From: Vicia villosa
Taxonomy: Eukaryota; Streptophyta; Magnoliopsida; Fabales; Fabaceae
Direction of reading: 5' to 3'
NCBI RefSeq assembly: GCF_029867415.1
Contig: NC_081185.1
Location: 34,232,766 to 34,296,765 of the forward strand
Length of the DNA stretch: 64,000 nucleotides
Position numbers and translations under genes: made by a program. Each line of letters starts with the position of its first letter. Position 1 is the stretch's first letter. Below the pieces are notes generated by a model. That model saw nothing but the letters and a program-made list of their open reading frames with translations. It did no database searches and was not told the DNA's origin. Below, piece after piece: positions 42,615 to 54,301 of this stretch.

Positions 42615-42633
42615 ATCCCCAGCAGAGTCGCCA
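42615..42633 (-). other. Primer binding site, Ogre B
   Basis: Minus strand TGGCGACTCTGCTGGGGAT, separated by GAAAAA from the LTR end, as in family A; tRNA-Arg type. Confidence 0.85.
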
Positions 42634-45600
42634 TTTTTCTGTGGTGTCGTTTTCTTTTACCTCCCCGTTTCACTTGGGAGGACGGCACGCTAGACCCTTC
42701 ACGCGAAATTTGGAAGGAGAATGCGCCCGTGGTGGGATGGATTTTATTTCAGTTCTTCCTACGATATCACACGAACTTTCTTATTTGTCCTACGAGTAGG
42801 AAAGGGAAAAAAAGATCTCAACTAAACCCTAGGAGTTTGCTAAGTGTGGGGATTTCACCTAGACTAGAAATTCTGGAGTCCGGGGGGTCGGTTATACATA
42901 GGGAAGTGTTTAAACACCCTACATATCTGTAGTACTCTACAGGAACCTTCTCTGTGTCATTGTGATTGTGTTTGCTGCTAATGATTGGGAAAGTTTCTCC
43001 TTTGTGTTAGGAGAAGGAATTGATTTGATTTGAAAAGACAGACAGACAGACAGACTGACTATTTTTGGTATTTTATTAGCTCGCTGAGATTCCTTGTGAA
43101 CCTCATGCCTACATATCCCTAGTGGAAGTCAGAGCTTAATGTAGTTCGGGGAACTAACTAGGGAAATTACTTGTTTTTGGTGCCTTGCTTGAAGCTCAAG
43201 GTTGAAGCTTGGAATTAAATCTCTGTTTACAGTAAAGAGACATGAAATCATCTTTACAGAGAGGTATTTGTACTATTCTACCACAAACATTTAAAAGTGA
43301 CAGAAAAGCTAAAAAAATGATGTTTCATTAAGAGGGGAGTCTACTTGGTTGATCAAGTATGACAGCCATCGTGCCTCTAAAATGAAAGAAAGATGCTCAT
43401 CCAAATTAGGGAAAGTGTACAAGTCTGGGGATGTGCCAGAGCATGTCTTTCAGAGTCCTAAATGGGAGACTTTGAATGAAATTGAAATTGAAATGTTTGT
43501 TTGTTTGAATGTGGTAGAGTAGTAAAAATATCTCTCTATAGAGATAAGCTATGTCTATCTACTGTATAAAAGATTTGACTTTAGCTGGCTTGAATGAGGC
43601 CCAAGCTTGAGGCTTTTTGATTGATTAATTAATTATTATTGACTCTGGGAGATGACTCCACTGGGGATTAATTACAGGGTATTTTTGTGTTCTGTACAAA
43701 GCCCAGAATTGAGGCTGACTCTACTTAGGGAGACTCTATTTATGTGCCTTGTACAAAGCCCAAGGTTGTGGCTAACTGTTGAGGATAATTGAATGAATGA
43801 CTCTATTTTATGTGCCTTGTACGAAGCCCAAGGTTGTGGCTAACTCTAGCTAGGGAAAACATTATTTTCTGCCTTGTACAAAGCCCAAGGTTGTAGCAGA
43901 CTCTTAAATAAACTGAGTATGGATGACTCTATGGGGAAAAGATCCTAGGTGTTAGGAATCTTTGACACATGAAAGTATGGTTTATCTGCCTTGTACAAAG
44001 CCCAAGGTTGTGGCTACTGAGTGATGAAGAACTCACTGGGGAGACTCTATTATCTGCCTTGTACAATGCCCAAGGTTGAGGCTGACTGTTGACATGGGAG
44101 TTTTATTGTTTGGGTGCCTTGTATGAAGCCCAAGGTTGAGGCTAACTGTTTTTGTTGGTTTTGACTCTATTGAGGAGATTTTATTTATTGAAAGACTGTT
44201 TTTCTTTGGAAGCTAACCCTTTCCAGGGATTTTGACTCAGCTGGAGAAATTATTTGGTAAAAGACTGACTTTATCATGTTTTTTGGAGGCTGACCCTTTC
44301 CAGGGGTTTTGACTCTTTTGGGGAAATTATCTCCTAAGAGAAATGAATCTTTATTAATTGACTTTGGAGGCTAACCCTTTCCAGGGGTTTTATTGAAATG
44401 ATGGATTGATTTTAATTGTCTTTGGAGGCTAACCCTTTCCAGGGGTTTTATTGAAATGATAGAATGTGTGGAAGCTAACCCTTTCCAGGGATTTTGTTGA
44501 AATGATTGGCAGAAAGATTATCTAATGGAGACTTCTTGTTTAAAGCCCAAGATGAAGGCTGACACATGCTGAGGAGAAAATAAACATAGATCCTAGACTC
44601 TGCTAAGGAAGATTGATGAAGATAAGGGTGACAGAGACTGTCCATGTCTCTCATTCCAAAAGGTGTACTCAATGCAAAATTGAGACAAACTTAGCTTGTT
44701 TAAAGTCTGGTTTAAATTGGAAGAAACTCACCAGGGTAGGCTAAAAGGTGACTAAAGACCTGTTCCTATGTTTATAAGAAACCTGATGGGTCCTTGTATA
44801 CAAGCTCAAGAGGAAGCTGGAAATGCTTTTAAGAAGCCTGTGGGTCCTTGTACAAAGCCCAAGAGGAGGCTAATCGAGGGTCCTTGTTATAGCACAAGAG
44901 AAAGCTATGTAGTTTTGAACTTATTTTGGCTCTAAGCAAATGGGTAAGAGGTTTCACCGGGAATAATTCCTCTTTGGGTGGATGTGTCCTATTATTTTTG
45001 GATTCTAAGGTTTTTACCAAGATGTTTCACCGGGAATAATTCATCTTGGGGGTTTGAACTACAGATCTCTAATTAGGAAAGAGCCTTCACCGGGAAGACA
45101 TTCTCAATCCTAGGCCATATTCCTATAATATATATATAGTTTAACTGTCCTAAGGTTTATACTCAAACGTAGTTCTAAACTAATATATATGCACAGTTTA
45201 TATTTGACAGTAATTTAAATAAAGACTGTAAATTGAAAGCTTGTAAAGCCTAACCTGGATGGAGTGGAGGCCTTTGGAGAAGTATGTACAGAGCCTCAAC
45301 AATATTTTTATTGTTTTGTTGATAACAGTTGAATATATATGATAAACAGTTAATGGTTTTTTGAAAACAGAAGAAGTGAAGATGGACAAAGGTCACATAG
45401 GTATCTGAAGAGTTTCACCGGGAATAATGCCCTTCAAATACCAGAAGAATGTTTTGAAAACAGAAAGAAGATTTTGAAAATACAGTTTTGAAAACAAGCT
45501 AAGAAGAGAAGGTTTTTGGGACTTACACTCTATTAGAGGCCCAGTACTTTACAGTACTGGTGTAAAAGCAATTTGAAAATGATTTTGAATGATACAAGGT

Positions 45601-45996
45601 TTTGTTGTTTGAAAACCTTAATCATTTGATTTGATCAGAGATTTGGAAACAGTTTTGAGAATTGACAAAAGTCAACTTAGTTAAGATAAAAATAAAGATT
45701 TTTACTTAATTAAGACCTAAACAATTAGGGTTTTATCATAAAATTATTCACACAAATAATTAGGTTAAAACAAAATTAATATATATATTTAAAGTATTTA
45801 AGAAAACACTTAAAACATACTATTTTAAACCTAATAAAAATATAAGAAATAAATAATATTTTTATGATTTTTTTTTATTATTCACAAAATATATACATTA
45901 AATGACAAGTGTGTGAAAAATGAAGTAAAAATGGATTTATTTGATAAGTTAAATAATTGTGTGAAGTTGATAAAAAAATGGAAGAAAAATAGTAGT

Positions 45997-46237
45997 AAAA
46001 ATATGGTTTGGTCTCACCAAGGGTTGAACTCACGCCCTCTTGGTTACCAAACAAAACAAATACCAACTGGGCCACGCGCGTGGCCTGTTTAAGGAAAGAG
46101 CCCATATGATTATATGTGAAAGCAAGACATTAAATGAGTTGAAAAAAATAAAATGAACAAAAGGTCTGAGGGGGGGATCGAACCCCAGACCTAAGGCATG
46201 AGAAAGTGAGAGGCGCTTGTAACCAAGTGAGCTGAAC
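45997..46237 (-). other. Two tRNA-like modules in the B 5' LTR
   Basis: These are identical in plan to 21860-22100 in the other LTR. Module 1 has A box GGCCCAGTTGGTA and B box AGTTCAACCCT. Module 2 has A box AGCTCACTTGG and a perfect B box GGTTCGATCCC followed by CAGACCTTTT. Confidence 0.5.
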
Positions 46238-47037
46238 GTTTTAGTCGTTCAAAACACGCTTCCAATTGATTATATTTTAAACTTGCTTCTGAGAATTCAA
46301 AAAAACGCGCGCAAAGCAACTTCATCTTCAACCTCACGATTTCAATTTCTGGAAATCCTATCTCCCTCAATTCTCAACTAAATTCAAAGATGTAAAGATG
46401 GATTTTGCTTGTTTTTGGACGAGGATCATGATGGTGTCCTTTAATTTCATTTATTCTAAGTGTAACATAAAATTCGCACGCATGAACACTAAGAACCCTA
46501 AAACTGAAATTAAACATGAAATGCTATATATGTATGCTTTGATGCAATTGATTGAGGGCTAATGATCTATGAAGGTGCAGAAACCAACTGGTAACTTCAT
46601 TTTAAATTTATCATGCGTGAATCATAGAGTTTGAAGTTTTGGAAACTTACCTGAAAAATGAAGATCTGGCTCTGATCAAAGTGTGTTGCAGAGTTGTTGC
46701 AACGATCCAGATAGCTTCAGTGATCCTCCTTGAAGGTGTTGAGATGCTTAGCTTGGACTGAAAGTACCCAGAACCTCTTGCTCGACCCCAACTGCAACAG
46801 CTCCAAGTGAGAGGTGAAGATGATGATTCCTCACTCCCAGAAGTGTTTCAGAGGTTTGGATCACCTCTAAATGACTCCCCTAATGTGTTTGAATACTTAA
46901 TTCCAAGGGAAGAGCTTTGGTTTGAAGAATCCGAGTCTTCTTGCCAAAGAACCTTTGAAAACCTTAAGTATGGAGAAAGAAGAGAGAAAGCAAGAATTCT
47001 GTTGCTTTGGTGTGTTTTTGAATGAGGAATGCCTCTG

Positions 47038-47045
47038 TATTTATA
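47038..47045 (-). promoter_or_regulatory. Predicted TATA box of the B 5' LTR
   Basis: TATAAATA on the minus strand, with CACACC about 32 nt downstream. This LTR is the promoter for the complete B unit, if it is transcribed. Confidence 0.68.
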
Positions 47046-48574
47046 GGCAAATGGATGCAGATCAATTGGCTGTGGTGAGCTTGCTTAGTGTAGTGAGTTT
47101 GGTTTCTTAGCCATGAAGAAATTCAAAGAATCTCCAAAATGCAATGATGCATTTTCGGGCTAGCTTCCCCTATCCATTGATTCCATCTGATCTTAGGGGA
47201 CATTTCAGATGCAAAGTGAGCTCCAATTGGTTGATGAGAAGATTCCTTGGGTGATTCATCAATTTGCCATAAATTCACAAAAGTAATCATTACATAATCA
47301 CATGTTCTTGTTTTTAGAATCTTCTTCAATTCTTATGGCATGGTGAAAATGAATGCATGGCATGGTTTCAGACATGTTATGGATCGTGTAGCATCCATTA
47401 GTGAAGCAAAATGCACAAAATTGCAAAGTTCCAATTTGCACATGACCTATAATTTTACTTCATGAGGCCAACTTTGAACAAGCATAACTCCTAGCTCAAA
47501 TTGAATTTGGAGAAGGTTGAACACAATTTGGAAAGCCCTAAACATCTACTTCAAATCATTAGTTTATGTCTTCTTCAGAATCATTTGGGAAATTTGTGAA
47601 AAATGAGCCCAAAGTTGGATGAAAACTAGGTTAAAACACTTAGAAAAATTTCTAAGTGTTTATGACCTAAACTTCAAAATTTCCAAAACTTCATAAATGG
47701 TTGATCTTTTGAAAAAAGTTCCTTTGTAAGATGTTGTTTTATTTTGCAAGATCTACAACTTTCATGTTGGAAGTTTTTTGAGTTGTGTAGGTGAAATTTT
47801 GAGTTCTCACCATGCCTTCAAAAACCCTAATTCCCGACTTTTTGTTCCTTGATGAATTTCTTTGAATTTCTTTGGTCAAATGACTTTGACATCCATATAT
47901 TGATGATATTGATCTTTGAAAGTCATTTTTTGACAAAAAACCTTAAAAGTCAATGATGATCCCACACAGTTGACTTTTCCTGACAAAGTGAGATTTTGGA
48001 CTTTTGTGTAGAATCAAGATCTTCTCCTCAAATGAATGATGTAAATGGATTATATTGAGGTAGTAGAGATTTTTGAATCATGTTTTGAGTTTTGGATCCA
48101 TGCCCTGATTAAAAGTCAACTATCTTGGTGAATTAGGTCAAAAACCCTAATTGTCGACCAGAGGACAATGATGAGTGTAGACTTTGAATTGAGGTGTAAT
48201 GTCCAGTGGATCTTGTCATATGAGTTATTTGAAGATGATTAATGTCTTTGAATGGTTTCCTGGGGCTTTTTAGGGTTTCCCAAAGGTGATCCCTGATTTT
48301 AGTCCTTGATAGGCTCCAAACCCTAGTCTGTTGATCTGAGTAATCCTGTACTTAGATGACTGGGGGTCTCAATCAATCATAGGTGTAATAATGAGGCTTT
48401 TGAGTCTTATGATTGTATTAGAGACTAATCCCTCTATTGATTGATCCTTTGCCTGAGTTTTCTTGTCTCTGAGCATCCTCGATTAGATACCAGATTGCCC
48501 TGGGTACTTACTTTGACTTGATGAAAATCCTGAAGATATGTCATCTCAGGGGGGTCAAAAATTAGGGTATGACA

Positions 48575-51104
48575 GATGCCCCTATTTAAGTTTCTTTTAT
48601 CTGGAGGGAGAGAGATTGAGATCTCGATTTCTCCTGCGTAAAAGAGACTTAAATATCAAAGAATGCCCGAATTTTTGGGCGCTCCTGAGATGATAAAATC
48701 TTTGCATGATTTGATCCCGTTGTCGCACTTGGCGGGGGATGAGGAGACAAACTCCTGCAGAAATACTTGATGTGGATTCTGGCGAATGGATGGCAATGTA
48801 GGATGCGCAATCCATCTTCTTTAACTAAGTGTTGATTCTTAGAAAAAGGTAAACAACCTCCCCTTTGTTTCGGATGTCCAAATCTCGAAACTGGTCTTAG
48901 TTGTGTTTGGACAATATCTCAGATAAAGAGAAAATTTCCAAAGGTTTGTTTCCTCATCAAACTTCTCATCAGCACTTGGAGATGAGACGCCATTTGATGG
49001 TAGTAGAGAAACTTCAAAGGTTTGTTTCCTCGTCAAACTTCTTATCAGCGCTTGGAGATAAGATGCCATTTGACGGCTGTAAAGAAACTTCAAAGGTTTG
49101 TTTCCTCGTCAAACTTCTTACCATCGCTTGGAGGTAAGATGCCATTTGACGGCTGTAAAGAAACTTCAAAGGTTTGTTTCCTCGTCAAACTTCTTACCAT
49201 CGCTTGGAGGTAAGATGCCATTTGACGGCTGTAAAGAAACTTCAAAGGTTTGTTTCCTCGTCAAACTTCTTACCATCGCTTGGAGATAAGATGCCATTTG
49301 ACGGCTGTAAAGAAACTTCACCATCTTCCCTTTTGACTTGACGTCTTTGAAAGAATGTCATATGGCCTCATGATCTTTTGAGGGGCTAATGACTTTGTTT
49401 GAAGGCGGACGAACTGTTTTCGGGGTGAAAACGGCCATTCGTCGACTGATGCCTGGGGAATCAACGAACTGTTTTCCTAAGAGGAACACTGCCATTCATC
49501 GACTCTGTGGGGAGTTAAACATCCCAGAAACAGACAAACTGTTTGAAGAAACTGCCATTTGTCGATCTCTTGAGTATTTAACAGACAAACTGTCTTTCCT
49601 TGGGGAAAGACTACCATTTGCCAATTGCTAGGGGAGCAAACTGTCTTCTACTGGGAGAGACTGCCATTTGTCGACCCTGTCATGAAAGAAAGTGAGCAAA
49701 CTGTCTTCTGCTGAAAGAGACTGCCATTTGCTGACTTTGTTGTGATAGAAAGTGAGCAAACTGTCTTCTGCTGAAAGAGACTGCCATTTGCCGACTTTGT
49801 TGGGGAATCTGAACTATCTTCTGGACGAAGACTATCATTCGCTGACTCCGCTGGGGAATCATTTGTCGATCTGCTGGGAGATTCTGAATTTTTCTTTGAC
49901 AAGAAGTGGCATTTCTCGACCTTGCTGGGGAAATACCAAACCTGTAGGGAATTCAAAAATGTGAAGCAGACTATCTTATCTGAAGAAGACTGTCGAATGT
50001 CGCTCTGCAGGAGAATCTCGGCTGAGGAATTCCAAAAGTGAACAAACTATCTCCTTGAGGGAGACTACCATTTGTTGACTTGCTTGGTGAGATCCTTGTG
50101 TATGAACTGTTGTTTCGAAGGAAAAAGTTTCTCCGGAACTTGCAGGGGAAACTTGAGTTCATGCCTAAATGACTTAGGCATTCACAGGATCAAAGCCTGA
50201 TTCGGCTATGCAATTATGATGTAATGTATGCATGAATATTATGACAATGATAAAATGTAAAGTGAATGTGAATGGAATTGTCGCGGATGTAAAATCCTAA
50301 GATACGACTTGAATTCTTGTGGATCAGAAGATGTCCTCTTCTTGTAGTTCGAACTCTGTTGGGAATATCTGGCTATCAGTTGTCCGCTGTCCGAAGTAAG
50401 TAATATGAATTGAAGTGAAGATCCGTCATCGGGAGATGTTCGCAAAGCGACCTCATGGGGAAATCTTGGTTCCCGGAGTCTCAACCGTTCTCGGAGCAAC
50501 TGTTTGCATTCTTCCTATTGTTTGTAAACCTTAGAAAGAAATTTCACCTTTTATTTTTGCAAGTAAATTCATTTTTATTTTATGAAAACATTTGTTTCAA
50601 GAAAATGACTGTTTAAACTTAAAATGCATTTCAAGAAACTGAAAAAGACTAGATTTGCAAAGAAAAAGAACAAGGCTCAAATTATTATATATGGAATGGT
50701 AATCAGCCAAATGCTTGATTCCATGGAGTATTTACAAAGTTGGAAATTGGTAATTTTCGGGAAAAGGGCTACGATGAAACGTGACGACCGTTATCTTTCC
50801 CTTCCACTCCGAGTTGCGCTGTATTCGTGCTTCGTAGAAGATGACCTGCTGATGATGAATACTCCGCTATGGATTTTGAATGATCAAGTTTGTCCTGAAC
50901 ACAGTTACTTGCCATATATCCCTAACTTTTGCGTAAACTACCCCTTTCGGGTTTTAAGTCTACCGGGATTGATTAATATTTTTTTTTATGTCTCTAATTT
51001 TTGCCTGAATCGCCCTTTCGGGTTTTCGATTCACCGAGACGCTCTTTTTTGCCTAAGCTGCTCTTTGCGAGTTTTCAACTTAGCGAGCTGTTCTTTTAAT
51101 TTAT
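48575..51104 (-). other. 3' UTR of the second B unit
   Basis: Same content as 29579-32102: PPT (48575-48590), five 76-bp repeats (48938-49317), the diverged hairpin array (about 49409-50120) and three stem-loops by the pol stop (about 50933-51082). At the unit near 49541 the stem is GTTT/AAAC, whereas the first B unit has GTTC/AAAC, a G-U pair in RNA. Confidence 0.85.
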
Positions 51105-51806
51105 TTAGGCAAAGTATTTCTTGACTGCGTCGACGTTCACAGGACGGGTGAATTCTTCTCCATCCATAGTCGTGAGTATTAAGGCTCCTCCTGAGAAAGC
51201 TCTCTTGACCACGTAGGGGCCGTCATAATTGGGAGTCCATTTCCCTCTCGAATATGTGAGAAAAGATTGAATCTTTTTGAGTACAAGGTCGCCTTCTTTG
51301 ATTGTGCGAGGTCGAACCTTTTTGTCGAAAGCTTTCTTCATTCTTTGTTGATATAGCTGTCCGTGGCATAAAGCTGTCATGCGCTTTTCTTCGATTAAGT
51401 TCAATTCATCGAATCTGCTTTGACACCACTCGGCTTCTGTTAATTTTGCTTCCATCAAGACTCTCATTGATGGAATCTCAACCTCTATAGGTAGGACTGC
51501 CTCCATGCCATATACAAGGGAGAAAGGAGTTGCTCCAGTCGAAGTACGTACTGATGTACGATAACCATGAAGAGCATACGGGAGCATTTCATGCCAATCT
51601 TTGTAAGTGATGACCATCTTCTGAATGATTTTCTTGATGTTTTTGTTAGCTGCTTCTACAGCTCCATTCATCTTTGGTCTGTAAGGAGATGAATTGTGAT
51701 GCTCAATCTTGAATTCTTCACAAAGCTCCTTCATCATTTTGTTATTCAAATTTGACCCATTGTCAGTGATTATCTTGCTAGGAACGCCGTAGCGACAGAT
51801 GATGTG
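51105..51806 (-). pseudogene. C-terminal pol fragment of the second B unit
   Basis: About 230 codons of integrase, from just before CRYGVPSKIITDNGS to the stop. Catalytic Asp (ITDNG) and Glu (MNGAVEAANK) and the later Gly codon are present, so this copy lacks the two pol defects of the first unit in this stretch. RT, both RNase H domains and the integrase zinc finger are missing because of the junction at 51804-51806. The few codons upstream of 51806 in the open frame come from the A LTR and are not pol. Confidence 0.9.
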
Positions 51807-54301
51807 TTTGAAATCTCTGAACAAAAAAATGGCGCCAAGAACACATCCCTATTTTGATTTTGAATTTCTCTAAAACTGGATTGTTTTGATCAAGTAGATG
51901 GTCTATCTTGCTCGATTTTGGACGAGAAACATGATGGTGCCCTCATAATTCATTTATATTTGCTCTAAGGTGATCAATTTTGTGATGAACACTAAGAACC
52001 CTAATTCCGAATTTGAACATGGAATCGTGTAGGATTGATGAATTGTGAAATTGATTGAGGGCTATTGATCAGTGATAGTGCAGAAACAAGATAGCAATTC
52101 AATTTTTCATTTATGATGCATGTATGTATGAGTTTGGAGTTCATGAGGCTTACCTTCAAAAACGGCCAAACTGAGAATCGAATTCTGCAAATGAGAGGTT
52201 CCAGATGTTGTTTCTTGATCTGGACAGCTTCAATGGACCTTATGGAACATGTTTGGATGATTGGAATGAACTGAAAACCTCTGGACCAGCTGGTGATGCT
52301 CGATCTGCAGTAGGGCTCAAGTGAGGATCAAGCTTGGTGATTTTGGAGTTACAGGTCAGGGATGATGATTGGAATAGTTCATATATAGTATATGGATGGT
52401 GTTTGGATGGTTAGATTGGACAGAATTGAGCTTGGATGAAAATTGGCATGATAAGGCTTATGTTATGCATATTTGAGAAGTGAGGTAGTGATTCTAAGTT
52501 CTTGGTGTTTTTGGGGTGTATGGATGGTTCAAACACATCACATTTGATGTTTATGAGATGTTAGAACCCTCACTTTGCTCAGAAATTGCAAGAGATGGAA
52601 ATTGCAATTCTTCCTCTTTGAAACTCATGAAACTTGCAAATCAAGAAAGAAGAGAGAAAACCTATGATTGTGAGGTTTTGGTGTGATTTGAAGATTAATT
52701 TGAACCTCTATTTATAGGGCAAGGATTCTGAATGCAAAGCTCTTGCAAGTTGATCAAGAAGTGATGATTTGGCTTAAGAGATAAAATGGAATCTTTCACA
52801 TTAAATGCAAATGGTTAAAAGTGACTTAACTATGGTTATTTTGCCAAGCTTCTTATCTCTTCCATTCTGATCTTCAAATCAGAAAATATCTTCAATCATT
52901 GCATCTATGCATCATTACTTGGATCATTTGGCAAAATGGTTCATAACTTTGGCAAAATGACTTGAAATTTCAAATGAAAAGATCACTAATGTCAAAATTC
53001 AAAATCATAGCTACACTCCATATTTTTTCATGCTCTTGGACATTTTGGAAAGCTCATATTACACACTTCAAAACCCAAGTTGAAAGTTTCTTCAAGATCT
53101 TTAAGGAAGTGGGTGAAAAAGAGCCATGAACTTTGAAGAAAGTGAGATTTTAAGTGCATTTTTCAAAAGATGCCAACTTTGAAGCTCCATATCTCTTAAA
53201 TGGTTGATCTTATGAAAAAAAATTATATGTGTCAAAGTTGTTTATTGGATCAAAATCTACAACTTTCATGTTGGAAGTTTTTTTCAGTTTGTAGGTGAAA
53301 TTTTGAGTTATTCCCTTCCAAAGTTTGGAAAAACCATTGAAAAACACTTAGAAAATTTTTCTAAGTATAAAAGTCAACCTTTGACTTTTTGATTCTTGAT
53401 TGATTTTCTTGATTTTTCTTGATCAAATGACTTCATATATCATATATTGATGATTCAAAACTTCAAAAGTCATGGTTGACCAAAATTCCCCAAAAGTCAA
53501 TGGTGATCTTGTATAGTTGACTTTTTCGGACGAATCGCGTTTCTGGAGATTTCAAATGAAACAGGCTATCCTCATCAAATGAATGGTATGAATGGATCAC
53601 ATTGAAGCATTAGAGGATATTGAGCCATGGTTTGAGTTGTGGCACCATGTTCTGATTAAAAAGTCAGTTGTTCAGTGAATTAGGCCAAAAACCCTAATTG
53701 TCGACCTGATGAAATTGTTGACTGTGGATCTTGAATTGAGATGTAATTTCCATTGTATATTGTCATAGGGATTATTTGAGGATGATTGAAATCTTTGATT
53801 GGCTTCCTGGGGATTTTTAGGGTTTCCCAAATGTGATCCCTGATTTCAGTCCCTGATAATTCCAAAACCCTAATTCTGATGATTTGAAATTTCACTGTTG
53901 ATCAATCCTTGTATAGGAGATGTTCTGAGCCAATGGATTAGGTCAAAATGATGCACTTTGGGGTCTTGAGGTCATGTCCCAATTCATTAGGTCAAATCCT
54001 GAGCAAAAGTCAGGAGTATGCTATCTTCAGTCAAAACCCTAATCTGATTGATTCAGTGCCTTTGAGCTTGTTGAAATGAATCTCTGAGGACCGAATGTTG
54101 ATTGTTGATGAAGATAGTTCTTTTGAGATGGAGGGAGAACAAAACCCTAATTGATTGTTACTTGTACTGATGAGTGATTTCTTGATTAAACCCTGCTGAG
54201 CCACAAGTAGCAAACACAAGCTATGCAATTTGTTAGAGATGCAAATGATGCATATGCTATGATATGAGGTGGTATCTTAGGTCAAAAATTAGGGTATGAC
54301 A
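51804..54301 (-). repeat. Truncated A LTR (right part of the split LTR), 3' LTR of copy 2
   Basis: Covers the U3 end through the TATA box and on to the equivalent of base 1275. Together with 16331-18502 it makes one A LTR lacking 111 bp (equivalent to 1164-1274, most of the tRNA-like module). TATA box at 52709-52716; U3 palindrome at 53346-53366. It ends TATGACA and is followed by the PPT. Confidence 0.92.

Larger units (their letters stand above)
18503..48574 (-). mobile_element. Ogre-type Ty3/gypsy retrotransposon, family B
   Basis: A second giant element, on the minus strand, with LTRs at 42640-48574 (5') and 18503-29578 (3', carrying an inserted copia-like element). Without that insert both LTRs are 5935 bp, and I noted only about eight substitutions between them by eye. 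The interior (29579-42639) has ORF1, gag-pro, intron, pol and a repeat-rich 3' UTR in Ogre order. It is clearly related to family A but diverged throughout. gag-pro and pol are broken by nonsense codons. It sits in an A LTR, probably with target GGTCC (18498-18502). The matching target copy on the far side is absent because another B interior begins there. Confidence 0.93.
42640..48574 (-). repeat. 5' LTR of Ogre B, shared with the second B unit
   Basis: 5935 bp from TGTGGTGTCG to GGGTATGACA on +. On its left is the PBS of the complete B unit; on its right is a PPT and 3' UTR of another B unit rather than a target site. It therefore serves as 5' LTR of one unit and 3' LTR of the next. It shows the empty site of the copia-like insertion. 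TATA box 47038-47045, U3 palindrome 47634-47661, tRNA-like modules 45997-46073 and 46159-46237, U5 hairpin near 42927-42942, short repeats 43690-44500. Confidence 0.93.
48575..51806 (-). mobile_element. Second Ogre B unit, only its 3' end remains
   Basis: It corresponds to 29579-32806 of the first unit, with one 6-bp difference near 50270 (GTGAATGTGAATGG against GTGAATGG). It carries PPT, 3' UTR and the last part of pol. It ends at GATGTG (51801-51806), where sequence switches to the middle of a family A LTR with GTG shared. Differences from the first unit look more frequent than between the two B LTRs. Confidence 0.9.

Noticed and set aside
51804..54301. A copy 2 as a new insertion into the B pol gene
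   Set aside because: The junction is in mid-LTR, not at a TG/CA terminus, and no target duplication is present.
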